From Neisseria canis (GTDB lineage Bacteria > Pseudomonadota > Gammaproteobacteria > Burkholderiales > Neisseriaceae), in contig NZ_LR134313.1 in the NCBI RefSeq assembly GCF_900636765.1, positions 1,674,001 through 1,738,000 on the forward strand: a stretch of 64,000 nucleotides of DNA. The letters are read 5' to 3'. Position 1 is the first letter of the stretch, and each line of letters opens with the position of its first letter. The notes under the pieces were generated by a model. That model was not told where the DNA came from, did not search any database, and saw nothing but the letters and a program-made list of their open reading frames with translations. Below are positions 9,076-17,194 of the stretch, piece by piece. Both the position numbers and the translations under genes were made by a program.

Positions 9076-9182
9076 TATAGCAAATAAACTTATTTTTGAT
9101 AAAAGTCAGCAAGCCGCAGACAGTACAAGTAATACGGCAAGGAGCAGCAACGCCGTAGCAGGAATAAAGTTTATTTGCTATA
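9076..9182. mobile_element. Correia-like miniature inverted-repeat element
   Basis: A 107-bp element with perfect 16-bp terminal inverted repeats, TATAGCAAATAAACTT at the left and AAGTTTATTTGCTATA at the right. Between them lies a core starting CCGCAGACAGTACAAGTAAT, followed by a TACGGC...GCCGTA hairpin. From memory, the core closely matches Correia (CREE/NEMIS) elements of pathogenic Neisseria, whose ends instead read TATAGTGGATTAA. It carries no transposase and would depend on one in trans. Its right end lies 38 bp from the trmB start. Confidence 0.8.
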
Positions 9183-9187
9183 TATTG

Positions 9188-9193
9188 TATAAT
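9188..9193 (+). promoter_or_regulatory. Putative -10 box of trmB
   Basis: TATAAT lies 27 bp before the trmB start and directly beside the right end of the Correia-like element. No convincing -35 is found at 16-18 bp; the upstream position would fall inside the element. The element may therefore have replaced or altered the promoter. Confidence 0.4.
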
Positions 9194-9220
9194 CCCGCTT
9201 TTAGCAATGAAATAAAGCAC

Positions 9221-9934
9221 ATGAGCAATCACAACGAACAGCAGACACCGGATATTCCCGAAGAACACAAGCGCAGCATCCGCAGCTTTGTTTTGCGCCA
9301 AGGCCATATGACGGCGGCACAGCAGCGTGCGATTGATACCATGTGGCCGCAATTCGGCATCGACTATCAAAACGGTGCGTTTGATCTGAACGGAGCATTC
9401 GGCCGCGGCAATCCCAAAGTGCTGGAAATCGGCTTCGGTATGGGCGTGGCGACGGTGGAAATTGCCAAGCGCCTGCCTGAAAAAGACTTTTTGGCGATTG
9501 ATGTGCACGGTCCGGGCGTGGGCAATATTTTGAAGCTGATTGAAGAAGAAAAAGTATCCAATATCAGAGTGATGCGCCATGATGCGGTGGAGGTGGTGGA
9601 GCATATGCTGGCCGACGGCAACTTGGACGGCATCCATATTTTCTTTCCCGACCCCTGGCACAAGAAACGCCACCACAAACGCCGCCTGATTCAAGCGCCT
9701 TTTGTGGCGAAATTGTTGCCCAAGCTGAAGCAGGGCGGCTATATCCATTTGGCAACCGATTGGGAAGAATATGCGGTGCAGATGCTGGAAGTGTTGGGCG
9801 GCTTTGATGAGTTGGAAAACACGACGCAGGATTACGCCCCCACGCCGGACTACCGGCCTGAAACCAAATTCGAAGCCCGCGGCAAACGGTTGGGGCACGG
9901 GGTGTGGGATTTGGTATTTAAGCGGATAAAATAA
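9221..9934 (+). CDS. trmB: tRNA (guanine-N7-)-methyltransferase TrmB
   Basis: TrmB methylates N7 of G46 in the variable loop of tRNAs using S-adenosylmethionine. The 237-residue product has the N-terminal RSFVLRQGHMTAAQQRA segment, the SAM-binding motif VLEIGFGMGVAT, the acidic FLAIDVHGPGVG, and the signature IFFPDPWHKKRHHKRR, which contains catalytic Asp and tRNA-binding basic residues. TDWEEYA follows at the expected place. The ATG at 9221 fits family length. An upstream frame beginning at 9071 would run through the Correia-like element and is rejected as the start. Confidence 0.95.
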   Translation: MSNHNEQQTPDIPEEHKRSIRSFVLRQGHMTAAQQRAIDTMWPQFGIDYQNGAFDLNGAFGRGNPKVLEIGFGMGVATVEIAKRLPEKDFLAIDVHGPGVGNILKLIEEEKVSNIRVMRHDAVEVVEHMLADGNLDGIHIFFPDPWHKKRHHKRRLIQAPFVAKLLPKLKQGGYIHLATDWEEYAVQMLEVLGGFDELENTTQDYAPTPDYRPETKFEARGKRLGHGVWDLVFKRIK

Positions 9935-9982
9935 GCGGCTTTCAAGCTTTACCGTTAACCGCTCATCCTGTTACCGACATGT

Positions 9983-10020
9983 AATGCCTGTCTGAAACCG
10001 TTTTTTCAGACAGGCATTTT
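9983..10020 (+). terminator. DUS-pair terminator between trmB and the cardiolipin synthase gene
   Basis: Inverted AATGCCTGTCTGAAA / TTTCAGACAGGCATT arms around a short loop, with a T-run. This is the leftmost copy of the window's own uptake dialect. The convergent arrangement means it can end both transcripts. Confidence 0.8.
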
Positions 10021-10126
10021 GTTTATTGCAAAGAAGTTTATTTTTCCATGGTTTCGTCATACTTAGAGGCAAGTCCGAGCACGACGGATGTGCTGATTTT
10101 AAGTTTATCTGTTATCGGTTATGTCA

Positions 10127-11653
10127 TTACAGTAAACGCTCAATCGGCATCACGGAAAATATTTTGGAAATCAGCCGCTTCCACAATTTCGCTTCCGGCT
10201 CGTGTTTGCTGACCTGATTATCCTGCGGGTCTTGCCATTGCAGCCGGTTGTTCGGGCCGAGTGTCACTTTGTAGGCAATGCGCGGGGCGTTTTGTTGGAG
10301 CGATTGCTGCATCAGCTCGGCCAGCCTCGGGTCTTCAATTACTACGCCCATTTCTGTGTTCAGGCGGGCGGAACGGGGGTCGAAGTTGAAAGAGCCGATG
10401 AAGATGCGTTTGCGGTCGACGATAAAGATTTTGGCGTGCAGGCTGGAGGAAGAGCTGCCGACCAAGCCTTTGTCTGTGATTTTGGGCACGGAATGGATGG
10501 CCTTCAGCTCATAAAGTTCGATGCCTGCCTGAAGCAGCTTTTTGCGGTAGCGGGCGTAGCCGGAATGTACGGCGGCAACGTCGGTGGCTTGAAGCGAATT
10601 GGTGAAAACGGTGATGGCAACTTTGTTGCGACTCAATTCTGCAAGGGCTTCCGTGCCTTGTTTGGTGGGGACGAAATAGGGCGAAACGATGTAGATTTCC
10701 TGCTCGGGCGGGCCTAGGGCTTCGTCGATTTTTTCGGTAATCAGGGGTTTGTTTCTGCTTCTGTCCAAGCCTTTGGCCGGGTCGTCGCTGATGTATTTGG
10801 TGGGGGCGTAAATCCAGGGGATGCCGCTTTCTGTGACGGCGCGGTTCAGCGGGGATGATTGCAGCCTGCTTTGATAAAGTGTTCGTAATTCTTTGTCTTT
10901 TTCGCTGACATAATCCAATTCCGCCCTGCCTTTTTCAAGGTCGGCATGTTTGGCGATGTCTGCAATCGGATAGCTGGATTCGCTGGCCCAATAGCGGTCG
11001 AAATCGCCGGAAACCTGCCCCACTACGCTGCCGGTAGCCAGAATGTCGAGGTCGGCAAAGCCTACGTCGTTGGAAATATTGAAGTATTCGTCGCCTATAT
11101 TGCGGCCGCCGAGTATGGTGGCTTTGTTGTCGGCGGTGAAGGTTTTGTTGTGCATGCGGCGGTTGAGGCGGGGGAAATCGTGCAGATAGCCCAGGCTGCG
11201 CATGCTTCTGCTGGCGAAAGGGTTGAATACGCGGATTTCGATATTGGGGTGTTCGTCGAGCGCGGTGAGGACGTTGTCCATGCCGCGCGTGTTGTTGTCG
11301 TCGAGCAGGATGCGCACGCGCACGCCGCGTTTGGCGGCCGCTTCCACCATTTGCATCAGCAGCTTGCCGGATACGTCGTTATGCCAGATGTAGTATTGGA
11401 TGTCGAGCGCTTCTTCGGCCGATGCGATGAGGGTCGCGCGGGCGATAAATGCGTCGTGCGGGTCGCTGAGCAGGTAGATGCCGGATATGTCTGCTTTGAG
11501 GGTTTGCGCGGGATTGCTGTTGTGCAGCACTTTGTGTACGCGCGTGGCGTTGGGCGCTTTGATGTAGCGGCTGCTGCTGCGCTTTTCCAGCGGCGGCAGC
11601 GTTTGGCAGCCGGCAAGCAGAAGAATAAGTAAAAAAGCGGGGGTGTGTTTCAT
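10127..11653 (-). CDS. Phospholipase D-family cardiolipin synthase (ClsC-like) lipoprotein
   Basis: A 508-residue protein with a lipoprotein signal (FLLILLLAGCQ, lipid-modified Cys at about 16). Two HKD catalytic motifs are present: one beginning RRMHNKTFTADNK and ending GGRNIGDEYF, and a second, SSLHAKIFIVDRKRIFIGS followed by FNFDPRS. This matches ClsC/YmdC-type enzymes, which make cardiolipin from phosphatidylglycerol and a second phospholipid. The lipobox would tether it to a membrane facing the periplasm, which is unusual for a synthase but common in Neisseria homologues as I recall them. A phospholipase D activity is the main alternative. Confidence 0.85.
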   Translation of the reverse strand: MKHTPAFLLILLLAGCQTLPPLEKRSSSRYIKAPNATRVHKVLHNSNPAQTLKADISGIYLLSDPHDAFIARATLIASAEEALDIQYYIWHNDVSGKLLMQMVEAAAKRGVRVRILLDDNNTRGMDNVLTALDEHPNIEIRVFNPFASRSMRSLGYLHDFPRLNRRMHNKTFTADNKATILGGRNIGDEYFNISNDVGFADLDILATGSVVGQVSGDFDRYWASESSYPIADIAKHADLEKGRAELDYVSEKDKELRTLYQSRLQSSPLNRAVTESGIPWIYAPTKYISDDPAKGLDRSRNKPLITEKIDEALGPPEQEIYIVSPYFVPTKQGTEALAELSRNKVAITVFTNSLQATDVAAVHSGYARYRKKLLQAGIELYELKAIHSVPKITDKGLVGSSSSSLHAKIFIVDRKRIFIGSFNFDPRSARLNTEMGVVIEDPRLAELMQQSLQQNAPRIAYKVTLGPNNRLQWQDPQDNQVSKHEPEAKLWKRLISKIFSVMPIERLL

Positions 11654-11691
11654 TACATCTGGTTTGTTTCAGACAGGCATGGGTATGGAAG

Positions 11692-11726
11692 AATGCCTGT
11701 CTGAAAAGGAGTTTCAGACAGGCATT
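11692..11726 (-). terminator. DUS-pair terminator after panD
   Basis: Inverted AATGCCTGTCTGAAA / TTTCAGACAGGCATT five bases beyond the panD stop codon. A third copy lies at 11668-11680 before the cardiolipin synthase gene, so three uptake sequences fall within 60 bp. Confidence 0.75.
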
Positions 11727-11730
11727 GTGG

Positions 11731-12114
11731 TTACAGTACGGTATGCGGCGGCTCGTAGCGGATGATGTCGCGGATTTGGTTGCGCTCGTCGAGCAAAACC
11801 ACTTTGGGTGCGTGCGCGGAAATTTCCGGCTCGGAAAGCATCACATACGACATGATAATCACGATATCGCCTTTCTGCACCAGCCGGGCGGCGGCGCCGT
11901 TCAGGCAGACCACGCCGCTGCCGCGTTCGCCGGGGATGGTGTAGGTTTCAAAACGCTCGCCGTTGTTGTTGTTGACGATTTGTACTTTTTCGTTAACGCA
12001 GATGCCGGCTGCATCGAGCAGGTCTTGGTCAACGGTAATGCTGCCGACGTAGTTTAAGTCGGCTTCGGTTACGACGGCGCGGTGAATCTTGCCGCCGAGC
12101 ATGGTGCGGAACAT
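11731..12114 (-). CDS. panD: Aspartate 1-decarboxylase
   Basis: PanD makes beta-alanine from aspartate for pantothenate and coenzyme A synthesis. The 127-residue proenzyme shows [20 protein letters not shown] and the self-cleavage site YVGS (Gly24-Ser25), where the Ser becomes the pyruvoyl group. [13 protein letters not shown] and [11 protein letters not shown] are also typical. The ATG at 12114 gives the normal family length; the frame stays open to 12195, but that extension contains an uptake sequence and lacks homology. cutA lies upstream on the same strand. Confidence 0.95.
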   Translation of the reverse strand: MFRTMLGGKIHRAVVTEADLNYVGSITVDQDLLDAAGICVNEKVQIVNNNNGERFETYTIPGERGSGVVCLNGAAARLVQKGDIVIIMSYVMLSEPEISAHAPKVVLLDERNQIRDIIRYEPPHTVL

Positions 12115-12157
12115 ATTGGTTGGCTTTCTTGGGATGTGTGTTTGGAAGAGGCAGGAT

Positions 12158-12236
12158 GATGCCTGTCTGAAAAATGCAAAGGCGGGATTGTACACGCTTG
12201 GCCGGAATATTTCCCGGGTTTGTTTCAGACAGGCAT
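12158..12236. repeat. Widely spaced inverted DUS pair between cutA and panD
   Basis: A direct ATGCCTGTCTGAAAAA near 12158 and an inverted TTTCAGACAGGCATT near 12222 flank about 48 bp. They could form a long-loop hairpin but look more like two independent uptake sites. Confidence 0.55.
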
Positions 12237-12244
12237 TGCGGTGT

Positions 12245-12568
12245 TCAGCAGCCTGTGTGTTCCTTAAACCATTTCATATAAGGGCGGTGGCCGCGGTGTA
12301 TCGGCAGCATTAAGATTTGCGGGCATTCGTAGCTGTGGTTTTGCAGAATGATTTTTTCGACCGCACCGAAATGGCAGCGGGCGGTTTTGATGGTGATGCG
12401 GATTTCATCATCGCTGCATATTTTACCTTCCCACATATACCGGCTTCTGATGTTTTCGTATTGGACGCAGGCCGCAAGGCGGTTTTCCAGCAGCAGGCTG
12501 CCGATGCGCTCCGCTTCTGCGGGTTCGGCAACCGTTGTGGTGATGATAACGGGTTTGAACTGGGGCAT
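12245..12568 (-). CDS. cutA: Divalent-cation tolerance protein CutA
   Basis: CutA is a small trimeric ferredoxin-fold protein linked to copper tolerance in E. coli, although its exact role is unclear. The 107 residues show the family pattern: [30 protein letters not shown], the SRYMWEGKI turn, [11 protein letters not shown], and the ending [19 protein letters not shown]. Length is normal. It is followed on the same strand by panD and preceded by an AT-rich orphan gene. Confidence 0.93.
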   Translation of the reverse strand: MPQFKPVIITTTVAEPAEAERIGSLLLENRLAACVQYENIRSRYMWEGKICSDDEIRITIKTARCHFGAVEKIILQNHSYECPQILMLPIHRGHRPYMKWFKEHTGC

Positions 12569-12620
12569 TTTAAGCAGCCTTAAAACAAGATTTCTAAATA
12601 AAAAATTTTAAAAATACCTA

Positions 12621-13268
12621 CTAGTAACCGGCAAAAAATATACCAAGAAATAGAAAAGATAAAAAGAATCCAACTTGCAACACTACAAAAAAACTTTGTC
12701 TATTTATATTTTTTATAATGAGCAAATACTCAATATATGGATTATTTTTATTTTTTTCAAAAAAGCGGTTTGTGTGCCATTTGTACAAGCGAGGCATCGG
12801 TTCTAAAAATTTTTCTCTAATTCGATCTATATCCAAATTTGTCTGTATGTTTATATCTGATGATTCTGAGCATTTTTCAATTTCAGAACACTCATGATTA
12901 TATTTTTCTAGAATATTTATAATTTCTGCTTCTTTTACAGAGTTGCTAACCTCTAAACTAATTTTCGAATTCAATCCAAAATATTTTGCAAGAACACCGC
13001 AAATACATGAAATACATAAAAATAGGCCACACCAAAAGAAACCATTTTTTTGAAGGATAGGAATGATTTTGTCGGCATTGCTAATAAAAAATGATGCAAT
13101 AGCCGCAGTCGCAACCAATAACCATGTACAAAATGCATTTAAAGGCTCACTTGCTTTAGAAAATGCTTTGAACATTGAAGAAACCATAGCATTTTCAGTA
13201 TTTTCAATGTTCAATCGATTCCTTTGCGATAGTTGCGATAATAGTGGTTCAAGATCTTTTTCTTCCAT
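12621..13268 (-). CDS. Unknown AT-rich membrane protein
   Basis: I do not recognise this 215-residue protein. It has a polar, acidic N-terminus (~40 residues), two close hydrophobic segments (about residues 44-62, FCTWLLVATAAIASFFI, and 72-90, GFFWCGLFLCISCICG), a cysteine-containing polar middle (~90-185), and a third C-terminal segment (FFVVLQVGFFLSFLFLGIFF). The two-helix hairpin followed by a cytoplasmic region loosely recalls SLATT-type membrane proteins, but that is only an impression. The DNA is clearly more AT-rich than its neighbours and uses AT-ending codons, suggesting transfer. No partner gene is adjacent. Confidence 0.65.
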   Translation of the reverse strand: MEEKDLEPLLSQLSQRNRLNIENTENAMVSSMFKAFSKASEPLNAFCTWLLVATAAIASFFISNADKIIPILQKNGFFWCGLFLCISCICGVLAKYFGLNSKISLEVSNSVKEAEIINILEKYNHECSEIEKCSESSDINIQTNLDIDRIREKFLEPMPRLYKWHTNRFFEKNKNNPYIEYLLIIKNINRQSFFVVLQVGFFLSFLFLGIFFAGY

Positions 13269-13301
13269 CTCTATTCTCTAAAATTTTTTCAGATAATAAC
13301 C

Positions 13302-13970
13302 TTATCTAAAATTCAACACGGGCCAGCCTTTTTCTGCGGCTTCTTGCTGCAAGGTTTCATCGGGATTGACGGCCACGGGGTCGCTCACTAGGCGAAGCAG
13401 CGGCAGGTCGTTTTTCGAATCGCTGTAAAAATAGCTTTTGCCGTAGCTTTGCAGGGTTTCGCCGCGGGCTGCGAGCCATTCGTTCAGGCGGGTGATTTTG
13501 CCTTCTTTCAGGCTGGGGGTGCCGGTGTAGTTGCCGGTGTAGCGGCCGTCGGCGTCGGTTTCAAGCTGTGTGCCGATGATGTTGGTAATGCCGAAAAGGT
13601 GGCAGATGGGGGTGATGATGAATTCGTTGGTAGAGGAAATCACCAAAAGCTCGTCGCCCGCGTCGCGATGGCTTTGAACCAGCATTTTGGCCATCATGGA
13701 AATATGCGGGGCGATAAATTCGGCTACGAATTCTTGGTGCATTTTTGCCAGCTCTTCTTTGCTGAAGCGGCTTAGGGGCTCAAGGTGGAATTTGAGGAAT
13801 TCGTCGATGTTCAGACAGCCGTTTTGGTAATCCTGATAAAACTTGTCGTTTTGCTTTTGCGTGTGTTCGATATCGACCAAGCCTTTTTTCATCAGGTATT
13901 GCGGCCAGGAATGGTCGGAATCGGTGTTGATTAAGGTGTTGTCTAAGTCGAAAATGGCAAGGTTTTTCAT
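13302..13970 (-). CDS. HAD-IB family phosphatase (SerB-like)
   Basis: This 222-residue HAD hydrolase has motif I IFDLDNTLI (Asp8 nucleophile, Asp10 acid/base), motif II LLVISST, a motif III lysine in PSLKEGKI, and motif IV YSDSKNDLPLL. It fits the HAD-IB 'hyp1' group related to phosphoserine phosphatase. The frame stays open upstream to 14249 but that part is the shadow of hda. The ATG at 13970 overlaps the hda stop by four bases (ATGA), so the two are probably coupled. The natural substrate is not known. Confidence 0.9.
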   Translation of the reverse strand: MKNLAIFDLDNTLINTDSDHSWPQYLMKKGLVDIEHTQKQNDKFYQDYQNGCLNIDEFLKFHLEPLSRFSKEELAKMHQEFVAEFIAPHISMMAKMLVQSHRDAGDELLVISSTNEFIITPICHLFGITNIIGTQLETDADGRYTGNYTGTPSLKEGKITRLNEWLAARGETLQSYGKSYFYSDSKNDLPLLRLVSDPVAVNPDETLQQEAAEKGWPVLNFR

Positions 13971-14635
13971 TCTGCTTCCTGTTGTTTCAGAAGTTGGCGT
14001 AAAAGCGGCAGGGTGATGCGCTTTTTCATGGTGAGGGAATAATTGTCTAAGGCATCGAGCATATTCATCAGGCTGCCCAAATCGCGCCGCCAATGCAGCA
14101 GCAGATAATTGAAAACGGCGGGATCGACGGGAATGCGCCGTGTGCGGGCGAGGCTGGAGAGGGCTTGGATTTTTTCTTCGTCGGTAAGCGGCTTGATTTC
14201 GTAAACCAGGCAATAAGCCATGCGGGTGCGCAAATCTTCGCGCAGGCACAGATGCTGCGGTTTCACGTCGGCACTCAAAAGCAGGGAACCGCGGCCGCTG
14301 TTGCGGTAGCGGTTGAACACGGCAAACAGTAGGGATTGCTCTTCGGCGTCTAAGCGCTCCACTTGGTCAACCGCCAGATAATCCGCTTCGCAGGCTTCTT
14401 CGGTGAGCGGCTCGGTGTGCGCATCTATATAGCGGGCGCGTTTGCCGCTTTGCCGGGCTTTGTCGGCCCAGGCGCGCAAAAGGTGGCTTTTGCCGGAGCC
14501 TTCTTCGCCCCAAACGTAGAGAAACTGGTTATCCTGCTCTTTTAAAACGTGTACCAGCTCGCTGTTGGCATTGCCAAGAAATTCGTCGAAGCCCGGATAT
14601 TCATGGCTGGCAAAATCGAAAATAAGCTGGTTCAC
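13967..14635 (-). CDS. hda: DnaA regulatory inactivator Hda
   Basis: Hda is a DnaA-like AAA+ protein that, bound to the sliding clamp, promotes ATP hydrolysis by DnaA and prevents over-initiation. The 222-residue product begins MNQLIFDF, whose QLIFDF resembles a clamp-binding motif. It has Walker [13 protein letters not shown], a Walker B-like [11 protein letters not shown], and sensor region [14 protein letters not shown]. It lacks the DNA-binding domain IV of DnaA, as expected. It lies upstream of and overlaps a HAD phosphatase gene, and is divergent from dedA. Confidence 0.9.
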   Translation of the reverse strand: MNQLIFDFASHEYPGFDEFLGNANSELVHVLKEQDNQFLYVWGEEGSGKSHLLRAWADKARQSGKRARYIDAHTEPLTEEACEADYLAVDQVERLDAEEQSLLFAVFNRYRNSGRGSLLLSADVKPQHLCLREDLRTRMAYCLVYEIKPLTDEEKIQALSSLARTRRIPVDPAVFNYLLLHWRRDLGSLMNMLDALDNYSLTMKKRITLPLLRQLLKQQEAE

Positions 14636-14797
14636 GGGCTGGCTCGGGTTGGAAAGGATGGGGAATTGTACGTTGTTTTAACGAATAGCCGCAAGCGTGT
14701 GCGTTTATCTGAATCAATTTGGCAAGCGGAGGGTTTGGCTTTAAAATGCGCCGATTTTTGCAAGATTTTAAACACCTTACATCATAGAGAATATATT

Positions 14798-15439
14798 GTG
14801 ATTGCCACTGTTATTGATTTTATTCTGCATATCGACCAGCATCTGCAAGCTTTGTCTGCCGATTACGGCCCGTGGATTTACGCGATTTTGTTTTTGATTG
14901 TTTTCTGCGAAACCGGCTTGGTGGTTACGCCGTTTTTGCCCGGCGATTCTTTGTTGTTTGCGGCGGGCGGTATCGCGGCTGTGGGCGGTATGAATATTCA
15001 TTTGATGGTTGTGCTGCTGCTGGTTGCTGCGGTGGTGGGCGATGCGGTTAACTTTATGATTGGTAAATATTTCGGTGCCAAACTGTTTGCCAACCCCGAT
15101 TCCAAAATTTTCAAACGCAGCTATCTCGATAAAACCCATCAGTTCTATCAAAAATACGGCGGTAAAACCATCATCATTGCACGCTTTGTGCCGATTGTGC
15201 GCACGTTTGCACCGTTTGTGGCCGGTATGGCGCACATGAATTACGCCAGATTCATCCGCTACAATATTATCGGCGCGGTTTTGTGGGTGGTGCTGTTTTC
15301 GTATGCCGGCTATTTCTTTGCCAACCTTCCTGTGGTTAAAAACAATTTGGGCTTGGTGCTGGGTGCGATTATTGTGGTGTCTGTTCTGCCTGCGGTAGTT
15401 GAAGTGGTGCGCGCCAGAATGGCGGCTAAGAAAAGCTGA
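14798..15439 (+). CDS. DedA family membrane protein
   Basis: DedA proteins are inner-membrane proteins of the VTT fold needed for envelope homeostasis; recent work links them to lipid carrier flipping. The 213-residue product shows [23 protein letters not shown], the conserved [12 protein letters not shown], a [13 protein letters not shown] segment, and the [20 protein letters not shown] motif with the key Arg residues. A GTG start at 14798 gives the usual length. The frame is open back to 14549, but the extra part overlaps hda and has no family similarity. A DUS-pair terminator follows. Confidence 0.88.
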   Translation: MIATVIDFILHIDQHLQALSADYGPWIYAILFLIVFCETGLVVTPFLPGDSLLFAAGGIAAVGGMNIHLMVVLLLVAAVVGDAVNFMIGKYFGAKLFANPDSKIFKRSYLDKTHQFYQKYGGKTIIIARFVPIVRTFAPFVAGMAHMNYARFIRYNIIGAVLWVVLFSYAGYFFANLPVVKNNLGLVLGAIIVVSVLPAVVEVVRARMAAKKS

Positions 15440-15458
15440 GCAGTGTCGAATAAATGAC

Positions 15459-15511
15459 AATGCCTGTCTGAAAATCTTGTTGCAGAGCAGGGTGGTTTTC
15501 AGACAGGCATT
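15459..15511 (+). terminator. DUS-pair terminator after dedA
   Basis: AATGCCTGTCTGAAAA and its inverted copy TTTTCAGACAGGCATT are separated by 21 bp. A TATAAT box for the next gene follows at 15523-15528. Confidence 0.7.
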
Positions 15512-15558
15512 CTGTTATCCGCTATAATCCCGCTCTTTCTGTTTAAGTATTTCAAAAG

Positions 15559-16407
15559 ATGAATGTTTCTTTGGTTGAGAGCATCGAATCGGTTTTGCCG
15601 CAAACGCAATGCCGCGAGTGCGGTTATGAAGGCTGTAAGCCTTATGCGCAGGCACTGGCGCAGGGAAAGGCTGAGATAAACCTGTGCGCGCCCGGCGGCG
15701 GTGAAGTGGTGCAGGATATCGCTGCTTTGTTGGAGCGCCCCGTGCTTGCTCCGGCTAAAATCCAAGAAAAAGCCTTGGCGTGGATTGACGAAGCGGTGTG
15801 CATAGGCTGCACGGCCTGCATCCGTGCCTGCCCGGTAGATGCGATTATGGGCGCGTCCAAGCTGATGCACACGGTGATTGCGTCTGAATGCACGGGTTGC
15901 GGCTTGTGCGTGGCGCCTTGCCCGGTCGACTGTATTTATATGCAGCCGGTTGAGGCTGATTATCTGCCGCTTGCCAGAGAGTTGGTATCAAATGCGGAGC
16001 CGCGTTTTGCCGCCGCTTCGCATGCCAAAGCCCGCTATGAATGGCATGAGGCGCGTAAAACCCGCGATGCTGCCGAGCGCAAGGCTTATTTGGCTGAAAA
16101 AGAAGCGACTGCCAAAGCGCGTATGCAGCAATCCGTTGAGCAAGAGCAGCAGAAAGCTGCGTTTAATCCTGCCGACTTGATTGCGCAAGCCATGGCGCGC
16201 GCGCAAGCGCAGCAGGAGCGGCGTATTGTGCCTGCCAACAGAGAAACATTTAAAGAACAGCAAATCAGAGAAGCCAAAGAGCGCGCAAGTTACCGCCGTG
16301 CGCTGCGGGATGTGAAATACGGCAGCGAAGCGGAAAAAGCCGCCGCCATCGAATATTTGCGTGAATACAAAGCGGCGCAGGAAGCCAAAATGCAAGACAA
16401 AATTTGA
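15559..16407 (+). CDS. rsxB: RnfB/RsxB-like iron-sulfur electron transport protein
   Basis: A 282-residue ferredoxin-like protein. The N-terminal Fe-S domain has [10 protein letters not shown] and a later Cys in INLCAPGG (residues ~14-50). Two 4Fe-4S motifs follow: [16 protein letters not shown] and [16 protein letters not shown]. The last ~140 residues are charged and rich in Ala, Lys and Gln, probably helical. It lacks the N-terminal membrane anchor of classical RnfB and none of the other rnf genes is nearby, so it is likely a soluble electron carrier rather than part of a full Rnf complex. TATAAT lies 30 bp upstream. Confidence 0.85.
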   Translation: MNVSLVESIESVLPQTQCRECGYEGCKPYAQALAQGKAEINLCAPGGGEVVQDIAALLERPVLAPAKIQEKALAWIDEAVCIGCTACIRACPVDAIMGASKLMHTVIASECTGCGLCVAPCPVDCIYMQPVEADYLPLARELVSNAEPRFAAASHAKARYEWHEARKTRDAAERKAYLAEKEATAKARMQQSVEQEQQKAAFNPADLIAQAMARAQAQQERRIVPANRETFKEQQIREAKERASYRRALRDVKYGSEAEKAAAIEYLREYKAAQEAKMQDKI

Positions 16408-16458
16408 AATGCTGCTTGAGATATATGCCTGTCTGAAAAATAAGATTGAAGGAAAAAT

Positions 16459-17013
16459 ATGCTCCCTTTTGATTCGGCAGCCCGAAGCCAACTGGCTGCT
16501 TTGCTTGACCCGAAAGCTGCAAGCGGCAATACGATGCGGTTGGATGAAGTGCAGGCATTTATGCTTGCCATGTTGAGCGGCCCCGATAAAACCGAGCCGC
16601 ACGTCTGGCTGCCCGAGGTTTTGGGCGGCGAGGATGTGTTTGACCGGAACGAAACCGAAGAAATCCAAATGCTGGTGTTGCGTTTGGCTTTCGATTTGAA
16701 AAAGAAGCTGGAAGCAGGGCGGCTGCCCGACTTGCTGCTTTACGACGATGAAAACGGTCAAAGCGATTTTTACACTTGGTGCAATGCTTATCTGTATGCT
16801 TTGGATGTGGTAAAAACCGATTGGTTTGAAACCGCAGGCGACGATGATTTTGAAGACTTGTTTTATCCGGTAATGGCGCTCGGCGGCATGTACGACGAAT
16901 ACCGCAACGACAATGCCTTGCTCACTTTTACAGAAGCGGAAACCGCAAAAATGGAGCAAGACCTGCCTTATGCTTTAATGGAAATCTATAATTATTGGCA
17001 CAAAAAAGCATAG
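16459..17013 (+). CDS. UPF0149/YecA-like protein
   Basis: A 184-residue acidic protein matching the YecA/UPF0149 pattern: MRLDEVQAFMLAMLSGPD near the start, the WLPEVLGGEDVF turn, WCNAYLYALDV, and DFEDLFYPVMALGG in the second half. It has no C-terminal SEC-C zinc motif, so it is the short form. Function is unknown. It lies 51 bp after rsxB with an AAGGAAAAAT ribosome site, and a DUS sits in the gap (TGCCTGTCTGAAAAAT). A DUS-pair terminator follows. Confidence 0.82.
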   Translation: MLPFDSAARSQLAALLDPKAASGNTMRLDEVQAFMLAMLSGPDKTEPHVWLPEVLGGEDVFDRNETEEIQMLVLRLAFDLKKKLEAGRLPDLLLYDDENGQSDFYTWCNAYLYALDVVKTDWFETAGDDDFEDLFYPVMALGGMYDEYRNDNALLTFTEAETAKMEQDLPYALMEIYNYWHKKA

Positions 17014-17026
17014 GCCGCACCAGCAC

Positions 17027-17069
17027 AATGCCTGTCTGAAAGCTTAAAAACAGCTTTCAGACAGGCATT
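17027..17069 (+). terminator. DUS-pair terminator after the YecA-like gene
   Basis: Arms of AATGCCTGTCTGAAAGC and GCTTTCAGACAGGCATT around a TTAAAAACA loop. Confidence 0.8.
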
Positions 17070-17194
17070 CTTGAAATATCCTGCGCCAAAATCCGTCAAT
17101 TCAAGCGGGCTGCCGCTTTCACGGTTTCAGCAGCTTTCTAACTTCAGATTAAATCCACTATAATGCCGACATTATAAGGAAATTGACTACCTCT

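Noticed and set aside
9071..9220. Extended trmB start at 9071
   Set aside because: The added residues are encoded by the Correia-like element and are absent in the family.
10946..11632. Plus-strand open frame antisense to the cardiolipin synthase gene
   Set aside because: Val/Ala/Gly-rich shadow without homology; the minus-strand HKD protein is clear.
13971..14249. Fusion of the HAD phosphatase to an upstream region
   Set aside because: This is the frame shadow of hda; the ATGA overlap gives the natural start.
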